A stretch of 64,000 nt of DNA from Streptomyces rubiginosohelvolus (lineage in GTDB: Bacteria; Actinomycetota; Actinomycetes; Streptomycetales; Streptomycetaceae), in the NCBI RefSeq assembly GCF_014649875.1, contig NZ_BMTW01000004.1, forward strand, positions 1 to 64,000, written 5' to 3'. Numbering within the stretch: the first letter of the stretch is position 1; the number at the start of each line of letters is the position of its first letter. A program made the translations under genes and the position numbers. The notes beneath the pieces are model-generated. The model saw only the letters and a program-made list of their open reading frames with translations. It made no database searches and had not been told where the DNA came from. Of this stretch, positions 25,782 through 33,700 are shown piece by piece.

Positions 25782-26291
25782 ATGACGGTGGACGCTCTCG
25801 ACACCCGGATCCTGCGCCTGCTGATCGAGCAGCCGCGCACCAGCGTCCGGGAGTACGCGCGCATCCTCGGCGTGGCCCGCGGCACCCTGCAGGCCCGGCT
25901 CGACCGGCTGGAGCGCGACGGCGTGATCACCGGCACCGGGCCGACCCTCTCCCCCGCCGCGCTCGGCCACCCCGTGCTCGCCTTCGTCCACCTGGAGGTC
26001 ACCCAGGGGCATCTGGTCGAGGTGGGCGACGCGCTGGCGGCCGTGCCCGAGATCATCGAGGCGTTCTCGACAACGGGCGGCGGCGATCTGCTGACCCGCG
26101 TCGTCGCCCGGGACAACGGGCACCTGGAGGACGTGATCCAGCGGCTGATCCAGCTGCCGGGGGTCGTCAGGACCCGGACCGATGTGGCGCTGCGCGAGCG
26201 GGTGGCGCACCGGGTGCTGCCGTTGGTGGAGTCCGTGGTACGCGCGGCGGGCGACCGGGACCGGCCGGGATCCGGGACCGTTCAGGGCTGA
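25782..26291 (+). CDS. Lrp/AsnC family transcriptional regulator
   Basis: A 169-residue regulator. Residues 5-50 form the AsnC-type winged helix (LDTRILRLLIEQPRTSVREYA and VARGTLQARLDRLERDGVI), followed by the RAM ligand domain (PVLAFVHLEV...GGGDLLTRVVARD). The ligand is probably an amino or aromatic acid. ATG 25782 has AAGGAG upstream. It is divergent from the FUSC exporter gene, a standard arrangement for local control. Confidence 0.88.
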   Translation: MTVDALDTRILRLLIEQPRTSVREYARILGVARGTLQARLDRLERDGVITGTGPTLSPAALGHPVLAFVHLEVTQGHLVEVGDALAAVPEIIEAFSTTGGGDLLTRVVARDNGHLEDVIQRLIQLPGVVRTRTDVALRERVAHRVLPLVESVVRAAGDRDRPGSGTVQG

Positions 26292-26544
26292 CCGGAGAGG
26301 TGTTCCGGTGGACGGCTCGGCGGCCGGAGTGCGCCCCGGCCCGGGCGGCGGCCGCATCGCGGCGGGCCGGGAGGTGTGGCGGGCCGTCAGCCGAGCCTGG
26401 TGAAGGGGCCGTCGGGGCAATCGGGCTCCGCCGGACCGATATCCTGATCATGTCGTTCACCACACCGCCCAGGACTCCGCCGGAGACCGGGTGCTCCGGG
26501 GTGCCGACAGCCGGAGCGGGCCGCCATTCGAGATAGGTGTACAG

Positions 26545-27846
26545 GTGCTGGTAGCTGGTCGGTACCGATTGGTATCCCCCATCGGTCGTGGCGGCATGGG
26601 CGAGGTGTGGCGCGCCACGGACGAGGTCCTGGGACGGGCCGTGGCCGTGAAGCTCCTGCTGGGGGACCAGGCGGACGCCTCGTCGACCGCCCGCTTCCGG
26701 CTGGAGGCCCAGACAGCCGCCCGGTTGAGCCACCCGCACCTGGTGGCGGTGTTCGACTTCGGCGCCTGGGAGGACCGGTTCTTCCTGGTGATGGAGCTGG
26801 TGGAGGGGCAGAGCCTCGGAGACCTGCTGGCCGCCCAGGAGCGCGTCCATCCCGAAATGGTCGCCCGGATCGCCGGTCAGGCGGCCGCCGGTCTCGCCGC
26901 CGCGCACCGCCAGGGCATCGTCCACCGCGACATCAAGCCGGGCAACCTGATGCTGGACGCGGACGGTTCGGTGAAGATCGGCGACTTCGGGATCGCCCAG
27001 TTCGTCGACGACCCCTCGACCGCGCTGACGACGGCCGGTCATATCGTCGGCACGAGCCTCTACCTGGCCCCCGAGCGCGCGCTGGGACGTACCGCCGACT
27101 CCGCGTCCGACATGTACTCGCTGGGCTGCGTCGTCTACCAACTGCTGCTCGGGCAGCCCCCGTTCCGCTCCGACACGGCGACCGCGACGCTGTACCAGCA
27201 TGTCGACACCCCGCCGGTCCCGCTGCGGCAGCGCGGTGTGGAGATATCCGCCGCCTTCGACTCGTATCTGCTCGGGCTGCTGGCCAAACAGCCGGAGGAA
27301 CGGCCCACCGCGCAGCAGGTCTCCGACTGGTTCCGCACCGACGCGTGGCGCGGCCGGCCGGAGCCTCTCCCGATGCAGGCGCCCCTATCCCACCGGGCCA
27401 CCGCCCCCGTAGCCCCGAAGGCCTCCCCCGCGGCCCCGCCCGCACCGGTCGGCCCGACGACGTACCGGCTCCCGGGGCCCACGGGGCGCAGACGGCAGGC
27501 GCCGGCCCGTTCGGCGCCGGCCCGCCGTCGCAGTACCCGCGAGGCGATCCGGCGGCGCCCCAGGGTGGCCAGCGCCATCGCGGGCACGGCGACGTTCCTG
27601 GCCGCCGTGTATCTGGGGATGATCCTGTTCTCCCCCGACTCCAGCTCCGCCGGTACGCCGGACCAGAGCCCGTCCTCGGCCCCGTCGGCCCCCTCGGCAC
27701 CCTCGCAGGACGGCGACGGCGGCGCTCAGCAGCAGGGCGATCAGCAGCCGGACGGTGAACAGCACGGCGACCGGCAGCAGGGCGATCAGCGGCAGGGCGG
27801 GGACAGGGGCAGGGGCAGGGACGGGGAGGACGAGCAGGACGACTGA
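26545..27846 (+). CDS. Membrane-anchored Ser/Thr protein kinase (PknB-like)
   Basis: A 433-residue Hanks-type kinase. GRGGMGEVW is the glycine loop, K36 in VAVKLL the ATP lysine, HRDIKPGN (D129) the catalytic loop and GDFGIAQ the DFG motif; the activation loop holds several Thr/Ser (STALTTAGHIVGTSLYLAPE). A Pro/Ala/Arg-rich linker leads to one membrane helix at about 350-370 and an external Gln/Asp/Gly-rich tail without PASTA domains. GTG 26545 is chosen next to AGGTG. The extracellular tail gives no hint of ligand. Confidence 0.88.
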   Translation: MLVAGRYRLVSPIGRGGMGEVWRATDEVLGRAVAVKLLLGDQADASSTARFRLEAQTAARLSHPHLVAVFDFGAWEDRFFLVMELVEGQSLGDLLAAQERVHPEMVARIAGQAAAGLAAAHRQGIVHRDIKPGNLMLDADGSVKIGDFGIAQFVDDPSTALTTAGHIVGTSLYLAPERALGRTADSASDMYSLGCVVYQLLLGQPPFRSDTATATLYQHVDTPPVPLRQRGVEISAAFDSYLLGLLAKQPEERPTAQQVSDWFRTDAWRGRPEPLPMQAPLSHRATAPVAPKASPAAPPAPVGPTTYRLPGPTGRRRQAPARSAPARRRSTREAIRRRPRVASAIAGTATFLAAVYLGMILFSPDSSSAGTPDQSPSSAPSAPSAPSQDGDGGAQQQGDQQPDGEQHGDRQQGDQRQGGDRGRGRDGEDEQDD

Positions 27847-27891
27847 GTCCCGCTCGCCGCTCCGTCGCCCATCACTCCCCGCCCCTCGCCG

Positions 27892-28875
27892 TCACCAGCG
27901 GTCGTGGACCTCTGCGCGGATCGACCGGTCGTACAGCTCGCGCACGGCGTCCAGCGTGTTCTGCGGCAGCGGCGGCAGTGCGGCGGCCGCCGCGTTGGCA
28001 CGGGTCTGTTCCACCGAGCGCGCCCCGGGGATCACACTGGTGACGCCCGGCTGCTGGATGATCCAGCGCAGCGCGGTCTGCGCGGGGGTGGCGCCCTCCG
28101 GGGCCAGCTCGGCGAACTCGGCGGCCGCGGCGACGCCGGTGGCGTAGTCGATGCCGGAGAACGTCTCACCCTGGTCGAACGCCTCGCCGTGCCGGTTGTA
28201 CGTCCGGTGGTCCTCGGGGCCGAAGACGGTGTCCTTGGTGTACTTGCCGGAGAGCAGTCCGGAGGCGAGCGGGACCCGGGCGATGATGCCGACGCCCGCG
28301 GCGGCGGCCGCCGGGAGGACCTCGTCGAGCGGCTTGAGGCGGAACGGGTTGAGGATGATCTGCACACTCGCCACTCCGGGGCGGGCGATGGCGGTCAGCG
28401 CCTCGGCGCAGGTCTCGACGCTCACCGCGTAGGCGGCGATCCGCTGCTCGGCGACCAGGGTGTCCAGGGCGTCGTAGACGGCGTCGGAGGAGTAGACGCT
28501 GCTGGGCGGGCAGTGCAGCTGTACGAGGTCGAGCGTGTCGGTGCCGAGGTTGGCCCGGGAACGGTCGTTCCAGGCACGGAAGTTGTCCAGGACGTAGTTC
28601 TCCGGCACCTGGTCGGCGCGGCGGCCCATCTTGGTGGCGACGAAGACGTCCGCGTCGGGGCGGTTCTTGAGGTAGCGGCCGATGAGCTGTTCGCTGCGGC
28701 CGTCCCCGTACACGTCCGCGGTGTCGAAGAAGGTGACGCCGGATGCGACGGCCGCGTCGAGGACGTCGAACGCGTCGTCCTCCGCAACCTCTCCCCAGTC
28801 TCCGCCGAGCTGCCAGGTGCCCTGTCCGACGACCGAGACGTCACGGCCGGTCCTGCCGAGTGTGCGCTGTTCCAT
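27892..28875 (-). CDS. Aldo/keto reductase
   Basis: A 327-residue NADPH-dependent oxidoreductase. The catalytic tetrad is complete: D51 and Y56 in FFDTADVYGDG, K82 in VFVATKMG, H121 in LVQLHCPP. It resembles the YajO/Tas group acting on aldehydes. The ATG at 28875 is preferred over ATG 28884 because a -10 element ends seven bases before it, and the upstream ATG lies inside that element. It is convergent with the kinase gene. Confidence 0.88.
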   Translation of the reverse strand: MEQRTLGRTGRDVSVVGQGTWQLGGDWGEVAEDDAFDVLDAAVASGVTFFDTADVYGDGRSEQLIGRYLKNRPDADVFVATKMGRRADQVPENYVLDNFRAWNDRSRANLGTDTLDLVQLHCPPSSVYSSDAVYDALDTLVAEQRIAAYAVSVETCAEALTAIARPGVASVQIILNPFRLKPLDEVLPAAAAAGVGIIARVPLASGLLSGKYTKDTVFGPEDHRTYNRHGEAFDQGETFSGIDYATGVAAAAEFAELAPEGATPAQTALRWIIQQPGVTSVIPGARSVEQTRANAAAAALPPLPQNTLDAVRELYDRSIRAEVHDRW

Positions 28876-28882
28876 GGGGATC

Positions 28883-28888
28883 ATGCTA
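28883..28888 (-). promoter_or_regulatory. -10 element placed for leaderless transcription
   Basis: On the minus strand TAGCAT is followed by seven bases and ATG 28875; no Shine-Dalgarno sequence is present. Confidence 0.35.
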
Positions 28889-28946
28889 TTCCGCTTCTCG
28901 TGTCGAACGGGGCGGGCGGGGCAGAGCGCGGCGGGAGGGGAACGGG

Positions 28947-28982
28947 GTGGACGGCGGCAGGAGCACCTCTGCCGCCGTCCAC
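28947..28982 (-). terminator. Hairpin terminator after the GH16 gene
   Basis: GTGGACGGCGGCAG (28947-28960) and CTGCCGCCGTCCAC (28969-28982) form a perfect 14-bp stem with an 8-base loop, 33 bases past the stop. Confidence 0.75.
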
Positions 28983-29014
28983 GCTTCGGAGCTCCCGGTC
29001 TCAGCCGCCGGTCG

Positions 29015-29920
29015 TCACGAGGTCGTCACCCGGACGTAGTCGATGACCATCTGCTGCGGGAACTGGGTGGAGCCGTCGGGGTCGCCGGGCCAGTAGCCGC
29101 CGACCGCGAGGTTCAGGATGAGGAAGAAGGGCTTGTTGAACACCCACTGGTTGCCGCCCAGGTCGGCGGGCGTGCGCCGCTGGAAGACGTTGCCGTCGAC
29201 GGACCAGGTGATGGAGTCGGGCGCCCAGTCGACGGAGAAGGTGTGGAAGTCGTCGGCGAACGCCTGCCCGTTCGGGAGGGTGTACGCGGCGCCGATGCCG
29301 CCCGAGCCGGAGTAGCCGGGGCCGTGCAGGGTGCCGTGGACCGTGCCGGGCTCGAAGCCGACGTTCTCCATGATGTCGATCTCGCCGCTGTTGGGCCAGC
29401 CGACGTTGCCGAAGTCGTCGCCGAGCATCCAGAACGCGGGCCAGATGCCCTGGCCGCGCGGGATCTTGATCCGGGCCTCGACATGGCCGTACGCGGCGGC
29501 GAACTTGCCGGAGGTGTTGAGCCGGGACGAGGTGTACTCGCATGCCCCGTACCAGCACTGGTAGTTGCCCGGGTTCTCCTTCCGGGCGGTGATCACGAGG
29601 TTGCCCTGGCCGTCGAGCGCGGCGTTGTCGTTGCCCGGGGTGTAGTACTGCCGCTCGTGGTTGTTGACGTTGTCGCCGGTCTCCGTCTGCCACTTGCCGC
29701 CGTCCACGCCGGCACCGGCCGGACCGTCGAACTGGTCCTCGAAAGCGACGGCCATGGTTCCCGGTCCGGGAGCCGGGGAGTCGGCGGCGGGTGCGGCGGA
29801 CGCTCCGCCGGGGAGTGCGGTGAGGATGGCGGAACAGCAGAGCAGCGAGGCCGCGTAGAGGGCGACGCGGCGGCGCCGGGAGACGCTGCGCGCCGTGGAG
29901 TGCGTGGGATGCACGGTCAT
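29015..29920 (-). CDS. Secreted glycoside hydrolase family 16 (beta-1,3-glucanase-like)
   Basis: A 301-residue exported enzyme. An arginine-led signal peptide (SRRRRVALYAASLLCCSAIL, cleavage near GASAAPA) precedes a single GH16 domain. The catalytic motif is GEIDIMENVG (E180 nucleophile, D182, E185 acid/base), with WPAFWML and HTFSVDWAPDSITW as family landmarks. The sequence is closest in style to laminarinase-type endo-beta-1,3-glucanases; no carbohydrate-binding module is attached. ATG 29920 lacks a strong ribosome-binding site. It would degrade fungal or algal glucan outside the cell. Confidence 0.9.
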   Translation of the reverse strand: MTVHPTHSTARSVSRRRRVALYAASLLCCSAILTALPGGASAAPAADSPAPGPGTMAVAFEDQFDGPAGAGVDGGKWQTETGDNVNNHERQYYTPGNDNAALDGQGNLVITARKENPGNYQCWYGACEYTSSRLNTSGKFAAAYGHVEARIKIPRGQGIWPAFWMLGDDFGNVGWPNSGEIDIMENVGFEPGTVHGTLHGPGYSGSGGIGAAYTLPNGQAFADDFHTFSVDWAPDSITWSVDGNVFQRRTPADLGGNQWVFNKPFFLILNLAVGGYWPGDPDGSTQFPQQMVIDYVRVTTS

Positions 29921-30193
29921 CACATCACTTCGCGTGGGGGGACACACGCATGGTGGGCATGCGCATGACAGGTCAACGCCGAGAGGTGAACGGTTGGGGC
30001 GATCACCTCGGGCGCATATTTCAATTCTTGATTTAAGGGAGTGCCACAGGAGCCGTCAATAACTTGGTCCGGACCGGAGAAGGAACGGCATGCTTCATCG
30101 GCATATGCGCCTGAAGGCAGCGGCCCCGTCGTGCGGTTCCTCCCGGGCGGCGGCAGAGTGGAGATACGGACCGGGCGGCGAAGGGAGCACGAC

Positions 30194-30757
30194 GTGGAGA
30201 ACGACGGCACACCGCGGCCCCACTTCGTCGTGCAGATCCATGACGCACGACGGCTGCACTTCGACTTCCGGCTGGAGGTCGACGGCGTACTGAAGTCCTG
30301 GGCGGTGCCCCGCGGGCCGTCGGAGAACCCCAGCGACCGTCGGCTCGCCGTGCCGACGGAGGATCACGCTCTGGAGTACCGCGAGTTCGAGGGGGTCATT
30401 CCCCGGGGCGAGTCCGGCAGCGGCACGGTCATCGTCTGGGACCAGGGCACCTACCGGCCGCTCGGACACGACGGGCAGGGCGACTCCGTCCCCTTCGCCG
30501 AATCCCTGGAGCTGGGTCACGCGACGTTCTGGCTGTACGGGTCGAAGCTGCACGGCGAGTTCGCGCTCACCCGCATCAAGCAGGGCGACGAGCCGGACAG
30601 CGGCGGCCATGAGGCCTGGCTCCTGATCAAGGCCAACGACCGTCTCGCCGTACGCGGCAGGCCCGGTTCACCGGACCCGTACCACGCCCGGTCCGCCCGT
30701 ACGGGACGGACGCTGCACCAGGTCGCCGCGGCGGCGGCCCGGGGCGGCGAGGGCTGA
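30194..30757 (+). CDS. Stand-alone LigD 3'-phosphoesterase domain protein
   Basis: A 187-residue protein equal to the phosphoesterase part of LigD. PHFVVQIHDARRLHFDFRLE (H16, H22, D24), LKSWAVPRGPS, PTEDHALEY (H58) and FEGVIPRGESGSGTVIVWDQGTY are all conserved. The domain trims 3'-phosphates and ribonucleotides at DNA ends during non-homologous end joining with Ku. Neither ligase nor polymerase domain, nor Ku, is next to it. GTG 30194 follows GGGAG by seven bases; some in-frame sequence upstream is open but not conserved-looking. Confidence 0.85.
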   Translation: MENDGTPRPHFVVQIHDARRLHFDFRLEVDGVLKSWAVPRGPSENPSDRRLAVPTEDHALEYREFEGVIPRGESGSGTVIVWDQGTYRPLGHDGQGDSVPFAESLELGHATFWLYGSKLHGEFALTRIKQGDEPDSGGHEAWLLIKANDRLAVRGRPGSPDPYHARSARTGRTLHQVAAAAARGGEG

Positions 30758-30782
30758 TACGCGGACCGGGAAGCCTTGCCCT

Positions 30783-33700
30783 TCAAGCCTTTCCGTCCGT
30801 GATCCGCCCGTCCGTGACCTGCCCGCCCGTGGCCTGCTTGTCCGTGATCTGCTCGTCCGTGATCTGCGCGAGCACCTCCGTGTAGAGCGACCGCCGGTCG
30901 GGGCGGGCGTGGGCCTCGGCCCGGCGCAGGGCCGGCACCGCCGCCCCGCCGAAGCCGACGACCGCGTCCCGGGCGGCACTTCGGACCATCGGCTTCGCAT
31001 GGTCGAGGAGCCGGACCAGGTCCGGCAGCGCGGGTGCCCAGGCGGCGCGGCCCAGCGTCCGGACCGCCATGCGCACCACGTCCGGCAGCGGGTCGGCCAG
31101 CAGGAGCGCGGTGAGCCGGGCGTGGGTGTCCCGGTCGAACAGGGCGCGCGAGGCCCGGTGCGCGTGCAGCCGCACCCCGGCACGCGGGTGGCGCAGCAAC
31201 TCCTCGACCAGTGCGCACAGTTCCGTTTCCGGACGGGCGCCGGGCGCGGGCGCGTACTCCTCGACAAGGCGGGTCAGGACCTCCCGGGTCCGCCCGGGCG
31301 GGCCGGTGCGGGCGAGGTCGAGCAGCTCCGGCAGCGGCGGTGGGTCCGCCGGGGCCACCGGGGCCCACGACGGGGTGCGCAGGGAGGCGAGCGCGGCAGC
31401 GTCCTCGGGCGCGGTCCCGGGGGCGCGCAGGGGGCCGTCGAGGAGGACGAGCCCGTCGGCCAGGTCCGCGCGGCCTTCAGTACGCAGTAGGCGCTCGGCC
31501 CGGGTCAGCAGGGGGGTCCGCAGCAGGCGCAGGCCGGTCAGCAGGTCGAGCAGCCCGAGTTCGCCCGCCTCGATACGGGGCGCCAGGAGGTGGGCGAGGG
31601 CATCGGCGGGAACACGGCGCAGCGCGGTCCGGGCCCCCGCGTGCACGGCGGGCGGACCGTGTTCCCACCACTCGACGAGCAGCGGGACGAGCGGGGGCAG
31701 ATCGTCCTCGGGCAGCCGCTCCACCCAGCGCAGCGCCCGATCGGGCAGCACCCCGGGGGCGGTCAGCTCTCCGTCGTGCACCGGATCCGTGGAGGAGGTG
31801 TCGGGGAGTACGTCGGTCCGGCCGCGCAGATACGCCCGCAGGACGGCGCGCGACACGTCCGGTTCGGGCCAGCGGCGCAGGGCCGACGCGGCGGCGGTCC
31901 GGCGCTCCGGGCTCCCGGCGTCCAGCATGGCCAGCATGGCCAGCAGCCGGGACCGCTGGGCGGCCGACCGGGGCTGGTCGAGATCGTCGGCCCGCGCCGG
32001 ACGTGCCGGGGCCCCGGCAGCCGCGTTCGCCGACCGGGTCTCGGCGATGGTCCACTCGGGCGCGTCGAGCGGCTGAAGCTCGGTCATCCAGTCGACGAGG
32101 TGCGCCCGCGCCTCGGCCGCGGCCCCCGGGTACGCCTCGACGAGCGCGCGGAGCAGGCTCCGGGAGCGAGGCACGGCGGGCGGGTGGGCGGGCTCTTCGG
32201 CCGTGGGGCCGGTCGCGTTCGCCGCGCGGGGGCTCCTCTCCACCACACGGCCGCCCCCTTCCGCGCCGGGATGGATCGGGGCTCCGACCCCGGCGGTTGC
32301 GTTACGCCCCCGGAGCTCGGCCAGCGCTTCCGGGGTCCGTACCGCTGCTGCCAACTCGGCCTGCCACGCGGCCGGTTCCTCGGTGGTCACGCCCTCACCC
32401 GGTACGCCGAACGCCTCACGGAGCACGGCGGGCGCGGTTCGCCAGGGGTCCGCGCCCAGGTGGGCAGCGGCCAGCGCCCGGTCGAGATCGGCGCGGACGA
32501 GCACCGCACCGAGCTGCCGGAGCAGAGAAAACGGGGATGCGGCCGCCTCGGGCCCGGATGAACCGCCAGGACCTGCGGGCGGCAGGGCGCGGAGTGCCTC
32601 GACGACCGGCAGGCGCCGGCCGGCGGACAGGTGGGGTGCGACGGCGTGCAGGACGTCGATCAGCTCTCCCGCCTCTCCGACGAACCCGGCCGCCTCTCCC
32701 CCCGTGGCGGTGCCGAACGCGTCGGTGACCGTACCGGTGTGCCGGGCGAGCACGGCCACCTCGCCGGCGGACCACGGCCCCGGGCACAGACGCAGGGCGC
32801 ACCGCACCAGGCGGCTGCGGAGTCCGGCCTCGTCGGTCCGGGCGGCCAGGTCGAGCCAGTGATCCAACAGGGCCCGTGCCGCTGGTATTTCGTGGGCGTC
32901 CGCCGTCTCCGGGGGTGCGGGCCGACGGGCGATGCGCAGGGCGATCTCCGGGTCCCAGCCGGTCCGCAGCAGAGTCGCCACATCCGGGTCGGCACCGGTC
33001 GCGGCCCTGCCCGGGGCGTCCGGCGGCATCGGCACACCGTGCCGGGCCAGCGGTTCCGCCAGGTCCGCCACGGAGCCCGACCCGTCGGCAAGGCGTACAC
33101 CGCCGTCCGCGACGAGCGCCAGCAGGGCGGGGACGACCGGCGAGGCCCCCGCGTCGAGGGCGAGCACGGCGCGGGCGGTGACCTCGCCGTCGAGGGCGCT
33201 CAGCAGGAGGCGGCGCGTGCGCTCGTCCCCGGCCGCTTCGGCGGCGGCGAAGAGGGTCGCGGTGCGGGCATCGCCCACGACCGCCCCCAGTGCCCGGGTC
33301 AGGGCGGTCCGCAGCCCCGGGTTGTCGTCGCGGCCGAGCGCGCGAAGGAGATGCGGGACGGAGGCGGGCGCTCCCGCGTGGAGCAGGGTGGCCGCCGCCG
33401 TCTTCCTGATGTTCATGTTCGGGTGGTGGAGGCAGGCGGCGACCGACTCGCCCGCCCAGTCGGCCCGTGCCGTGCCCAGGGCCAGCAAGGCCGCCCGTAC
33501 AGTCCGGATGTCCGGGTCCGAGGTCAGCGGGACGAGCGTCGCGGACAGGGCCCGCGCGTCCGCGCCCGAGGCGTCGTGGGCCAGCAGGGCGATGACGTGC
33601 TTACGCACGTGCGGATCGCGGCCGCGCAGCAGGCGGTGCACCCGCGCCCGGGTGGACGCGGTCGCGGGAACCCTGAGCAACGCCTTGAGCAGCACCGCCT

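Noticed and set aside
29983..30009. GAGGTGA-N13-TCACCTC inverted repeat upstream of the GH16 gene
   Set aside because: Short arms with a long gap and no aligned promoter; too likely by chance in G+C-rich DNA to annotate.
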